Position numbers and translations under genes: made by a program
Shown here: one piece after another, positions 1 to 10,610 of the stretch
How the letters are laid out: the number at the start of each line of letters is the position of its first letter
Numbering within the stretch: position 1 is the first letter of the stretch
Notes under the pieces: generated by a model
What the model was told of the DNA's origin: nothing
What the model saw: only the letters and a program-made list of their open reading frames with translations
Databases searched by the model: none
Source of the DNA: Hondaea fermentalgiana
Taxonomy: Eukaryota; Sar; Bigyra; Thraustochytrida; Thraustochytriidae
Reading direction: 5' to 3'
Assembly (NCBI GenBank): GCA_014084085.1
Contig: NPFB01000028.1
Span: 290,559 to 354,558 of the forward strand
DNA length: 64,000 nucleotides

Positions 1-56
<56 letters not shown>

Positions 57-64
57 CAGCAGCC
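1..64. repeat. AGC trinucleotide microsatellite
   Basis: The window opens inside an AGC/CAG trinucleotide run with one interruption (AGT near position 53). No supported reading frame uses it. It may continue outside the window. Confidence 0.95.
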
Positions 65-644
65 TGGAATGAAAGATGGTCGGTCTGTCACCCAGCAGCC
101 ACCAGCCGGCTGCCGGTCGCGAGGCTGCGCGCACGTATGCCTGGGCAGAAAAAGTAAGAACGAAGGTCCCGCACCTTGACTGGCTGGCCATCCACAGTTC
201 ATGAAGATGTGGGCGCCCCGCCCCGCAGCGGCGCCAGCCAATCCCGCACCTTCACAGGTCGCCCAACGGGCACTCGAAAACAGCGCACCTGCCTGCCTGT
301 CTGCCAGGGCTGCTGCCCGCTCGCTGCCGCCGCCTGAACCCCCCTACCTGTCTACCTGCCTGCCTGCCTGCCCGCCTGCCTCCCGACCCTTCGCGGCACG
401 AGCTGCAGCTGGCAGCGGCGCGATTGGCGGCCGCCATGGCCGCTGTCGTCGCCGGGCAGCGGTGATGGCCGGTCGGCAAGCAGTTGGCAGTAGACAATCA
501 AAATACAAGTTATCCGCGAGCAAGGAAATAAAAAAGGAGCAACCGGCAGGCCAAACCAGCTGCAAAGAGCGTGCCTGCGCGCTTCGCAGAGACGGACAGT
601 GCGCACCGCACGCACGGCCGGCGAAACTTGTCATCGTCCGGCAT

Positions 645-688
645 GACGGGCCAACGACGGGCCAACGACGGGCTAACGACGGGCCAAC
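645..688. repeat. 11-bp tandem repeat, four copies
   Basis: Four head-to-tail copies of GACGGGCCAAC; the third copy has one C-to-T change. It sits in the GC-rich gene-poor stretch. Confidence 0.9.
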
Positions 689-1851
689 CAGTCGCTGTCG
701 CTTGCCTATTCGAAACGATCGATCTATCGACCCATCGACGAACCAAGCAATCGACTTACCGACCGCCGCCCAGTTGCGGCGCTGGCAGCGACCAGCTTCC
801 TCGCAGGTCTCGCCGCGACATCTCTTATCAGCGAGCCAGCCCATCGCCGCCAACCTGCGCCCCGAGTTGAGCTGCAGCGAGGGAGTTGGCTGCCTCTGCC
901 TGACGCGAACGTGGGTGCCGCCTCCGCGTCTTCGCCGCGAGAGCTTGCAGCCGCAGCCCGCGAAGGAGGCTCGAAGGAGGTGGTGTATACACAGCTTGAC
1001 AAGCTGCCCGTGTTCGACTTGCCCCGGTCTTTGCCTTGTGTCAAGTCGTTTTTTTATCCTTTGATCTGTCCATTCGTCGATCTCGTCTCTGTATTCCACC
1101 GACCAGGCGAGCCTCCTCCCGCGCATGCCACTGCGGCTTCCGCCTCCTTTCGCGTCTTTCGACATCCGCCCAGGAAGCGCGCGACAGCGAGTATACACGT
1201 TACTACACACATACATTCTTCCTCGCACCCTCCAGGCTCGCCGCCATCCATCCACCTGCTCCTCGAGGCCACGTACGAAGTACTAGGCTTCGCACGGAGT
1301 ACTCCAGCCGCGCCTGCTCCACCGCGCCGGCATCAAGGCCGGGGACTTTCTTGTCCCCGGTTCAACGCCCAGACCTGCTCCAAGCAAGCAAGAAAGCGAG
1401 CGGCCCTCCCCCACACCGTCGCCGCGCGGCGCTTCCCCCCGCCGCCCCCTCGCTCCCCCGCGAGCGCAGGCCGCGGAGGAGCAGCAGGCCGCACGTCGTC
1501 GCGACGGGGCGAGGAAAGTAGTTTTGCCACGACGCGGAACGAGGTCAGGTTGGATTTTGCGGCACACGAGGTCACTCACTTCCCGTCCTGCCTCGTCGAG
1601 CCGAGTCGAGAGACGAGACGAGAAGCGACATCCTTTCTTTCTTCCTTCCTCCGGGCCAGCTCGATTGCCATTCACAACGGGAGCCATGCGCGGCGCGGCC
1701 TGCAAGGCGGGGCAGCGCGAAGCGGGCGGAGCGACAGACGGACGGACGGACGGCCGGCCGGCAGGACGTGCGCGTGGCGATTCCTCGCGTGTCCAGCTAG
1801 CTGTAGCTAGCTAGGTTGCGGCGCGAGGGCGAAAGGAATGACATGAACGAT

Positions 1852-1877
1852 CGGTCGGTCGGTCGGTCGGTCGGTCG
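1852..1877. repeat. GGTC tetranucleotide microsatellite
   Basis: Six or more perfect GGTC units. The same motif recurs, mixed with GATC, at about 3606-3653 and 4917-4960. Confidence 0.9.
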
Positions 1878-2628
1878 ATGGGTAGGTCCCTCGAAGCAGC
1901 CAGCGACCGCGGCTGCCTGCTCAGGGCTCGCTCGCGTCGCCTTGGTTTTTTGCAGGCAGCTGCAGCTTCTGCCTGCAATGATTGTTCGATTTGTTTGATT
2001 TTTTGACTGATTGACCGGGCGAAGAAAAACGAGTAGCGCGAGGCATCCCAGCGTGCAGCGGCTGCAGCGGACTCCCTCTGGGCGCCCACCCGCCCCGCTC
2101 GCCGCACCGGGGCTCACTGCCTCGGAGGCTCCCGGGGGAGGCTCGGCAGGCATTGAGGCAGGCCTCTCGGAGGCCACGCGGGCGGAGCCCAGGGCCCGAG
2201 CCTGCAGCGTGCGAGAGAGATATTGATTCACGTGAGCCATCGATCGTCGCGTCGCGCGTCCATGAATACTACGTCCCGCGCGTACTACGAAGAAGCTGCT
2301 GCTGCAGTGCAGCTGGTCGCCGGCCGGAGATCCATCCGGGCGGTCCCGGCCTCCGCGAAAGAGGGGCGCTCGTGTACTTTGCAAAGCTTGCGATGCTTCC
2401 CCTGCTTCCGCTCTTCCTCGGACGCGGCAGCTGCCACTGGTCTCGAGTCTCGCATGGGGCCCTGTCAGCCAGACTGTCTGCGCGGAGGGCGCGCCGTTCT
2501 TGTGCGTGTGCTTCTTTCTCGGGTTTAGCTTGTCGCCGAGTTCTTGTCGTGCTCGCTACCCTCGATATAGCCGAGGGATCCTGCGCCTGCCGCGAACAGC
2601 CGCGGCCGCTTCCTCGCTTGCTTGCCAT

Positions 2629-2690
2629 GCCTGCTTGCTTGCTTGCTTGCTTGCCTGCCTTGAGCATTCATTCATTCATTCATTCATTCA
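2629..2690. repeat. CTTG and ATTC tetranucleotide microsatellites
   Basis: A CTTG run (2630-2656) is followed after a few bases by an ATTC run (2665-2690). Neither lies in a supported gene. Confidence 0.9.
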
Positions 2691-3605
2691 CGACCCATTC
2701 GAGAAAGTAAGCAGCAGCAGCAAGTAAGCGACAGACGGGTCGACGTGCAGCAGCAGCGGCCACGGCCACTGGCCGTCCTTCCAAAGCTGCCTCGCGCTGG
2801 CCTGCAGTTCGGCGGGCCCGCCTTGCATCCTTGCATTTATGCGTGCGTGCGTGCGTTCGACTCTTCTTCGCGCTGCGGCCGCCGCCGGCCGCTGCCTGCT
2901 TCGAGGCGACCAGCCAGCCATGCGGCCCAAGGTTGCCAGCACCGCTGCTTTGCTCTACTTTCCGCATCGCGATCCTGGCAGTTCCGGACGTAGGGAGGTG
3001 GGTGCTGGGGCTCGCACAGTGGACCTGCGGGCGCTTTAAACAGCAGCCAACAGCGGTGTCCCCCACTACCGACCCCATTTCACCTACACCGACTGCTCGC
3101 ACAGTGGACGACGGTTCGCGTTCGTGCGAGCACTGTTGGGATAGGATACCAGTTTAACCCAGCTGGGGGACCGGTGCTCGAGCCGCCGCTCGCCCCACAG
3201 TCGTGGTTATATGCCAGACCGCGCAGAGCGTCCGTCTCTCGCCCGGGCTGTAGCGCAGGCCCAGAGAGACAAGCATCGCCCGGGCCGGCGCAGCCACCGC
3301 CGCCTCGCCTCGCCTCGCCTCGCCTTGCCTCCGAGTCCACGCCCGCGCAGGCTCGTTCCGCCACCCGCCCGCTCCCTCTCGCTTCCCTTTGCCTCTCGCG
3401 CCGGCGGCGGCCGCTGAGTGCTCATGCGTGCGAGCGAGCGAGCGAGCTAGCTCTGGCGATGGCCACGCCGAGCCTTGTGGAAAATTAAGCAAGCGAAGCC
3501 ACCTCACGTGACAGGCAGGCAGCCACGCCACGCGTGCGGGTTCGCCTGCACGCGCGAGTGCCGCGAGAGCGATGGCGAGAGTGAGCGGACGAACGCACGC
3601 AAGAT

Positions 3606-3653
3606 CAATCGATCGATCGATCGATCGGTCGGTCGGTCGATCGGTCGGTCGAT
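3606..3653. repeat. GATC/GGTC mixed microsatellite
   Basis: Perfect GATC units pass into GGTC units and back, which looks like drift within one array. A similar mixed array is at 4917-4960. Confidence 0.9.
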
Positions 3654-6600
3654 AAGCTCGTCCGGACGAGCCCTGGGCCAGCCAGGGCAGCCACCTGGGC
3701 CTGATCACTAGGAACCTGCCTGCGCACGAGCTGCCGCCAGCCAGTCCTGGCGTACACCATCCTCCCCCCAGGCAGACCAGCGCGCCGCCGCCTGTGACGG
3801 ACCGTCTTTCGCCCGCCTTCCTCGGAAGGAGGCTGGCGTCGCGTCGCCCCTTGCGACCACCGGCAGCGCAGCGCAGCGCGACGCGGCCGCGGAGGGCGCG
3901 GGCCGCCGCGATCTTGGTGGTCGGCAAGGGCACCGCCTCGCCTCGCCTCGCCTCGCCTCGCCTCTCCAGGCTCTCTTCCGCGCGCTCTCTCGCTCACTCA
4001 CTTGCTCACTTGCTCACTTGCTCACTCGCTCTCTGACTCACTGTCACTCACTCGGCGCGGGCCGGCGTGAAAGACACGCCCCGCGCGTCCCTCCCTGGGA
4101 GACCCAGGAAGGGGAAGCGAGCGAGGGAGGGAGGAGGGAGCAAGAGAAGCAGCGGCGGCGTTCCCCGAGGCCGATCGACTGGTGGCTGGCTCGGCGAGGC
4201 TGGGCTGCCGCGGCGCGACGCGACGCAGACGGCGGCTCGAGGGGCCTACTTGCTGGTGACTGCCCGGTTGGTGCCTCTCAAACAGACATGCAGGCAGTCA
4301 GAGAGATGCTCTCTGCAAGGTCTGCAGCGTCTGTTCTGTCTGTCTGTCAGGAGCCTCAGAATCTGACCGCCCGCGTTCCAATTCCTGCCCCAAGCCTCGG
4401 CAGACGAGTCGCCTGGAGCGCGGCCTGAGCGGGGCCACAGTGGTGCTGCGGGCCGCAGCTGCGTCTCGTGCGTCAAGCAAGTTGGTCGAGGGGGAGGGGA
4501 GGCAGGCCTGGCCACTGCGCTGCAGCACAGCAGGAGCGTGTGTAGTACTATACTTATTTATTTACACCATGGTGAGGCGAAGGCGCGCACCCGGCCTCTC
4601 CCCCCCCCCCCCAACCCACAAGTCAGGGCGCAGCTAGCCCCGCAGCGCGCCAACAGTTCGAGTAGTGGCGCCGCGGAGGGGCGGCATACCGCAGCGCCCG
4701 CGCAAAGCCCTCAAGCAGCCACGGGCCCAGAAATCCTCCGCGCGTAATGATCATCGTAGGACCGGCTACTAGCCTCGACGCGGAGCAGTTTCGGGCAGGC
4801 GCGCTGGGCGTGCATGCATGCCTGCATGCCTGCATGCGTGCACGGACGCGCTAGATAAAAGCATTCGTGCTGCGCGGCGGATGAGGTGATTGATTGGTCG
4901 GCAGGTCGCCAGCATCGGTCGGTCGGTCGGTCGATCGATCCATCGATCGATCCATCGATCAATCCACACCAGCGGCAGCGGCAGCGGCAGCGGCATTCAC
5001 TGCGACGAGCGGTTCGCAACTTGTTATATCACGACTTACGTGGTTACATCTGTCTTTCATAGGCTTATCCCAAGATTGCCGCTTAACTTGCAATTCGTCT
5101 ATTGTGTACTTGCTCGTAATCTACGAAGGAACGGCGCCGCCGATGGACGAGCAACCAGTTGACCGGCGATTCGAACGAGTCGAGGTGGCTTGGCTCGAGT
5201 TGTTGGTCGCTTGATGCCGGCGCGGAGAGGGGGAGCAGCGGCAGAAGAAGCCGCTGCGACGTTCGTAAACTCAACCTTCACGGGGCCGACCGACCAACAA
5301 ACCAAGCAACGAAGAACGCGCGTGGCCGCCCCGTGTGATCGACCGGGAAAGGTCGAAAACAGAGTTGAGCAAGAGCGCAAGAAAGTCGATGCGCAAGCAA
5401 TACGTGGTGAGGGTTATTAGGGAAAGAAAGCGCTTTCTGGATGGATACGCATAGCGAGAGAAAATCGAAAAGTAGAGACGAGGGTGGCAATGCCGCTGGT
5501 ACTGCCGCCGGCGCAAGCAGGGCAGGCGACGCTACGCCTCCTCCGCGGCGCAGTGGCCGACAGCAGTGTTGTGTTGGAGGCTCGCCATAGCTCCGCGCGG
5601 CTGCGGAGCGGGCGCAGGCCCTGGCGGCTTAGAGAGCAGACTCGGGGAAGGGGCAGCGGCCATGGCCTGCCTGCCTGCCTGCCTGCCTGCCTGCCAGAGG
5701 GGGGCAGCGAGAGTAGGGAGGGCGGTTGGGCGGCCAGTGGAGGTTGGTCGACTTGACCTGGGTTACCGGGCGGTTGGATGAAGGACGCGGCTCGCTTCCC
5801 CTGGCCAGCAAGTGCGCCCGCATCCGCGCGGGTGTGGGCCGCTCGTTCGGCCACCGGCAGAGAGAGAGACGAAAGGAGCAAGCATCGCGCTCGCTGGCCG
5901 CCTCCGACGAGCGAGCGAGCGAGCGAGGAGACAGACAGGCCAGGCGCACGGACAGCCCAGGCGCCGGTGCGCGTCTGCTACCGCCCTTGCGGGTCCGCCC
6001 TCGCCTGCCTCGTGAGCGAGGCGAGGAGGAGCGGCGCGCGGAGGAGAGGAGAGCAGGCGAGCCAGGTGCGGGCGGGACGCATGTTCGCGAGGCCCGCAGC
6101 GTCCCGCATACGCGGCGCGGGGAATTTCGCTTCTTGCAGTCGCGCTTCGTTCGAGTCTGCCCTCTGCCGGCCACTGTCTGTACGGCCGGCGGCGCCTTCC
6201 TGCTGGCTGTGGGCCCGTGCGGGAGGGCGGCCGAGGAGAAACAAGGGAAAAGGAAAATGGGATCGAAAAAAGGGAACGAAAGAAGGGGCAGGCGGAGAAA
6301 GAAAGGCAAAGAGGCGCCAGGCCGCGGCAGACCCCGATCAAGGCAAGGGACGCGCCGTCGCCGCCATCGCCGTCGCCGTCGCGGAGTAACGCTCGCGCGC
6401 TCGAGACGCCGGACCTGCACGAAGGCCAGGCTGGGACTGGCTGCGCGTCGCGTCTGCGCTTTGCGTCTCCCTCCTGGCAAGCGAGGGGGCTCAACGACCG
6501 CGGGACGCGAGCACGAGAGCGGCAAGCTCGAGCACGGAGAGGAAAAAGCAAGCGAGGAAACGGACCGCGCTGAGGAGGCCTGGACCGAGGGAGAGAAGAA

Positions 6601-7035
6601 AGGAGACGTCAGCGGGACGAGCAAGCGAGGAGAAGAGCTTGCTCGTGCGGCGTGGCGTGGCGTGGCGTGGCGTGGCTCGAATTGGATTGGCTTACCGCAC
6701 GGAAAAGAAAAGGAAGAGTGAGCACGTGATTCATTGGTCGATCGGATTCATCGATTACACGCTCTTTCTTGCCCACGTACGCTCGCACGCGCGAACGGTG
6801 AGGAGAAAAAAGAAACAACACGGACGAAGGTGCGAAAGCTCCTGCGTCTCGCCGTACTTCTTACTTTTATCCATCTATTTGTTCATCGACCTTTTTACTT
6901 ACTTGCCTGCCGGCGAGTCGTCGATTTTTTGCTTCCCTCCTCCAAGACTTCTTTGCGCTATTGGCCCTTTTGTCCTCTCAACATCCAAGACTCGCAGGCA
7001 TCATTTTTGGCATTCGTGCAAGCCAGCCCAAGCGA

Positions 7036-7608
7036 ATGAGCCCAAGTGCCGCTGCGCGGCTCCCCAGCAAAGGCTCCCCCAAGACATCCACACACATGAC
7101 GCTCCAATCCGAACCGAACTTTGCGTACTGCTCCGATTCTAGAATGGAACCCATACCTGTCTTCGAGGCCCTACGCCGCACGCAGCCGGCATCCGCCGCG
7201 GATGCCGGACATCACTCGATTCCGCTGCCTCAGTCCGCCAAACTACGAAACGTACGCGCCAAGCGCTCCCCGCGCTCTTTCCGCATGCGTGCAACTTCGA
7301 ACCTTCCTGTCTTCAGCGGCGTCCTAGCCAATGCTCAGGACGCTGCGCCAGGTACATCGTCAGGCAAGACCTCCACCCCATCCCCACCACCAGCTCAGCC
7401 AGAGAAGCGCAACAATAAAAACATCGCGAGTGATGTCAAATGCGAACAAACTCGGGGTCCCGTGAGTGGTGGCCAGCCCGATGCTACTCTTCCTATTGTT
7501 GAGTCCTTGCCTCGAATCCCAAGCACAGCCCAAAACTCTGCTGACGAGTCCAATGCCTCTCTCTCTACCTCCTCGTTGCTGAGTGATGATCAGTCACGTC
7601 AAGACTGA
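7036..7608 (+). CDS. hypothetical Ser/Pro-rich protein
   Basis: I do not recognise this protein. The frame is open from 6961 to the TGA at 7606-7608. I took the ATG at 7036 (190 aa), though ATGs at 6961, 7096 and 7144 are equally possible. The protein is basic in its first half (a KRSPRSF stretch) and Ser/Pro/Thr-rich in its second, with no transmembrane segment and no clear domain, so it looks disordered. Support comes from codon use that is more balanced than in the GC-rich upstream DNA, and from its place at the edge of that stretch where base composition becomes gene-like. A 23-bp perfect palindrome (7186-7208) lies inside it. It could be a chance frame or the last exon of a spliced gene. 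Confidence 0.4.
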   Translation: MSPSAAARLPSKGSPKTSTHMTLQSEPNFAYCSDSRMEPIPVFEALRRTQPASAADAGHHSIPLPQSAKLRNVRAKRSPRSFRMRATSNLPVFSGVLANAQDAAPGTSSGKTSTPSPPPAQPEKRNNKNIASDVKCEQTRGPVSGGQPDATLPIVESLPRIPSTAQNSADESNASLSTSSLLSDDQSRQD

Positions 7609-8508
7609 CGCCAATGAAAGCAGCACCTTGTACAATGTTCTCCCTCCAACTCGCTTTTGCAATATGCCCGCGCACACACACATATAGAGCAGCGAACGCA
7701 AAATTGTTCGGAGAAACAAGTTTTTGTCTTTTTTTCGATGTTGACATTGATAATAATTGATGCACCCGAGAGAATGAGCGCCAGCTTATTGCAGTCACCG
7801 CCTTTCTGCAACTCCTTCGTCCCATACGACCTTGTATATACTATATCTACCATTTTTGCTGGTCTTTGATCCATGTACAACGTGGCCAAACTGAAGCCCT
7901 GAAATCATCAAGAAGAGATCTCCGACTGTCAGGAAAGTCTTGGTTTACATTTTGAAAAGTGCTTCGATCTCTCTTGATTCACGGCGGAAAGAAATTGATG
8001 ACAGGAAATCGCTGCTGGCGGGTCAATAAAATGACCTTGCGCAACCAAAACCTAAAATGCCAAAGCGACTGATAGTCAATTGTTATTCTCAAACAACTGC
8101 GTCTCAGTTTCCTCGAAAGCCTACTGACCAAATGAGACTGTTTTGCTCCAGCAACATCTCGATCACTCCTTACGCGACAGATGGGCGTAAATTGCGAAAA
8201 GAGACATGAATTGCAAAAAGCACATACACCGTACGTAGTTCGTAACTACCAAGCTACCCTGGCTGAAAAGTAAGGAGTCAGTCGGTTTCCGTTCCTTGTT
8301 TGCCAAACTTTCCGTGGGGGAAAGGGGGGCCCTGAACTCCTCTTTGGTTCATGTTCTCTTCTCCCGAGAACCCCTCTTAGGTTTAAGTTCCATGTCCCTC
8401 TTGTAAACACAGTTCGAGCTTTTCTCTCCTTTGTCATAGTCATTGGCAGCCTGCCAAGTCCAAGCAAACCGCCAGAACAAAACGCGCGCGGGCAAAAGGG
8501 AAACCATC
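7609..8508. other. AT-richer intergenic spacer
   Basis: About 900 bases of clearly lower GC than the flanks, probably the 3' region of the preceding frame plus the promoter and leader of the J-protein gene. Short frames here have no recognisable content. I see no RNA gene. Confidence 0.5.
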
Positions 8509-9666
8509 ATGGACGACGTCAGCGAGGCAGTAGCGCCTTTCGACGAGCGCGCTCGTGATGTATGGACCGAGCGCACTGAGCCGTCGCCAAAGCGAGCAAG
8601 ACATCACGGCGGTGCAGTCTGGAGAACATGGGTGGTCCTCACTCTTGCAGGCGTCCTCCTTGCCGGGGCTCTGCCGTCTGCGCACGCGCAAGAGGGCATG
8701 TACTGCGACCCCGAGGACTGCTACCGCGTCCTTGGCTTCTACCGTTATGACTATCCGAGTGACCAAGACATCAAAAAGGCGTACAGGAAACTCAGCCGGG
8801 AGCTCCATCCTGACCGCAACAAGAACAGCAAAGACCCACAAAAAGCAAATGAAGATTTTGCGCGCGTTGGTCGCGCATACGAAGTCCTCATCAACAAGGA
8901 CACGCGCGCAGAGTATGACCACTACATGGATCATCCCGAGGAAGTCATGATGAACCGTTATCGATACTACACGCGCGTCTACGCGGCCAAATCTGACTGG
9001 CGTCTGGTCGTTGTGGGATGGACGATTGCCCTCTCCGCGCTGCAGTACCTCCTTCAACACACCATGCACCAGAATGCTCGCAAAGAAATTCTCAAGTCAG
9101 AACGCTTTCTAAAAGAAGTCAAGCGCGTCACGCAAGAACGTCTTCAAGCAAAGAATGCAGAGAACGCGACAACGTCAAATGGATCTACCAAACCGGAACG
9201 ACGCAAAAAGAAAAAGGGAGCTGCTGCAAAAGAAGAGACCGCGGCTCTGGAGAGCCTCGAAAAGGAGGTCTCGGATGAACTCGCGCAAGAGGTCAAGATC
9301 GAAGGCGGGTACAGCAAGCCGACGCTTCAAGGGCTGCTCATCGTCCGCATCATCAAGCTGCCGTACACGTTCCCAAAGACCATTTGGTTCCATACGGACT
9401 GGTACATTCGCCACACGCTGCGTGGTGAGCCGCTTTCACGTGCAGAGAAAATCCTTCTTCTCACGCAAGCAATGCACATGCCCGAGGGCGCCATCGACGA
9501 TGAGTTTACCCCTGAAGAAAAGGAAGAGCTCATCGAAATGGAGTGCTGGCACAGAGAGAACATGTCAAAGTTTCAAGAGCTTCGCTTCAAGCGCAAGTAC
9601 CCCGAACGCTACAAGCAATATCTTCGCTGGAAGAAGGCCAATCCTGACGAGCCTTCTCCATTCTGA
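8509..9666 (+). CDS. DNAJC25: DNAJC25-like ER membrane J-domain protein
   Basis: This is a 385-aa co-chaperone that should stimulate an Hsp70 (BiP) from the ER membrane. A hydrophobic signal or anchor segment (about residues 41-60) precedes a J domain at about 68-140 with the HPD triad at 100-102. A second membrane segment follows at about 164-182, then a Lys/Glu-rich stretch and a conserved C-terminal half. The order (CxxxDCYxVLG start of the J domain, the YDHYMDHPEE end, membrane segment, the GGYSKP block and a C-terminal RWKK motif) fits DNAJC25 and not generic DNAJB proteins. The frame also opens at an ATG at 8443, but the ATG at 8509 has a better context (ATCATGG) and puts the hydrophobic segment nearer the N-terminus. 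Family assignment is confident; ER location is inferred from the family. Confidence 0.9.
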   Translation: MDDVSEAVAPFDERARDVWTERTEPSPKRARHHGGAVWRTWVVLTLAGVLLAGALPSAHAQEGMYCDPEDCYRVLGFYRYDYPSDQDIKKAYRKLSRELHPDRNKNSKDPQKANEDFARVGRAYEVLINKDTRAEYDHYMDHPEEVMMNRYRYYTRVYAAKSDWRLVVVGWTIALSALQYLLQHTMHQNARKEILKSERFLKEVKRVTQERLQAKNAENATTSNGSTKPERRKKKKGAAAKEETAALESLEKEVSDELAQEVKIEGGYSKPTLQGLLIVRIIKLPYTFPKTIWFHTDWYIRHTLRGEPLSRAEKILLLTQAMHMPEGAIDDEFTPEEKEELIEMECWHRENMSKFQELRFKRKYPERYKQYLRWKKANPDEPSPF

Positions 9667-10610
9667 TTTTCAATCTCATTATGATGTCACCCAGCCCATC
9701 TGAAACATGCCAGGCTTTAGGCAGAGCGCCGCTGTCTTGTAAGTTTCTGCGGCGCTCGCCCGTCTTTGCTAGGTGCTTCACCTCTCTCTCTCTCCAGGCA
9801 GAGCAGAGCATACCGAGTGGTACTGCTGCTGCTACGTGACTACATAGGCCAAATGCTATAACTTCTTACAAGGTCTTTCTTTTCGCACACCTTGAAATCG
9901 AATCTTGCTTGCAAGAAGGAAACTCTGATGGGATCTCTCTCCACGGATACGGAGGTCAGCCTCCTTCTCGCGGACCAGCCAGCGCAAGGGCAGGAGACGC
10001 TAGCCGCGACGCTAGCGCGATCCAGACCACCAAGCGGAGAAGCGTCGTCGCCGCCGCAGAGGACGCGCGCCTTGCGAGCGGCACCTCGCCTCGCGAAGGC
10101 GAGGAGGCGCAAAGAACCAAGAACCACGCGCAAGGATAACGAGAAGGGCGAGACGAAGGAAGACCAAGAAGCTCGGTCAGTCACCTGCGCCACCGCGTCA
10201 ACGTTAAGATTGAGCGACACTAGTCAAAGCACGACGAGGCCAAGCAGGGCTAGAATAGTTCGGCATTTACGAGCCTCACGTCGGCGAAGATTGCAAAGGT
10301 CAAGAAGGGAAAAAGAAAGCAGACGAGCTCAAGGTCCTCTGTGCGTTGCAACGCCCTCGACCAGGTGAACGTGAGCGACTTGGCTTTACAGCGAACACAC
10401 GAATGACAAAACGAGTGAACGCCAAAGCAGAGAGGGAATAGATACGGTTAACGTATCGCTCGCGTAGTCTCGCCCTCGTAAAAAGAAGCACGGGAAGAGG
10501 GGTGCATTCGTCGCACAGAACGAGATCGCTTGTCGCGAAACAAAAAACTCGCTCTGGTAGATGCTGGCTTCTTAAAATATCGTAAAAGTGTTTGCGATAA
10601 CAAGAACACA
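9667..10610. other. spacer with ambiguous short frames
   Basis: About 940 bases between the J-protein and SPX genes. Frames at 9892-10368 (+) and 9840-10220 (-) overlap each other and are Arg/Ser-rich without recognisable domains, so I call neither. The part next to the SPX gene is probably its leader. Confidence 0.5.

Larger units (their letters stand above)
65..6960. other. GC-rich, repeat-rich stretch with no supported gene
   Basis: About 6.9 kb of GC-rich sequence with many overlapping long reading frames on both strands. Their translations are dominated by Arg, Ala, Pro, Ser and Gly and show no domain I recognise, which is what GC-rich non-coding DNA gives by chance. Tetranucleotide and pentanucleotide runs are frequent: GGTC about 1852-1877, CTTG 2630-2656, ATTC 2665-2690, CGCCT 3301-3328 and 3940-3965, GATC/GGTC 3606-3653 and 4917-4960, CTGC/CCTG 5660-5695, GTGGC 6655-6678. 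A hairpin with 8-bp arms lies at 1339-1360. It could hold a spliced gene, a non-coding RNA or only spacer; I cannot distinguish these. Confidence 0.6.

Noticed and set aside
344..1255. Long minus-strand frame (about 300 aa) and several overlapping frames in the first 7 kb, including 5629-6624 (-) and 5726-6721 (+)
   Set aside because: Translations are Arg/Ala/Ser/Pro-rich, overlap on both strands, cross microsatellites and show no domain. Long frames are expected by chance in such GC-rich DNA.
3606..3653. Regular repeats as a CRISPR array
   Set aside because: The units are 4 bp and contiguous with no spacers, and the genome is eukaryotic; these are microsatellites.
9840..10368. Overlapping frames on both strands between the J-protein and SPX genes
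   Set aside because: Neither has recognisable content and each is the shadow of the other; evidence for either being translated is lacking.
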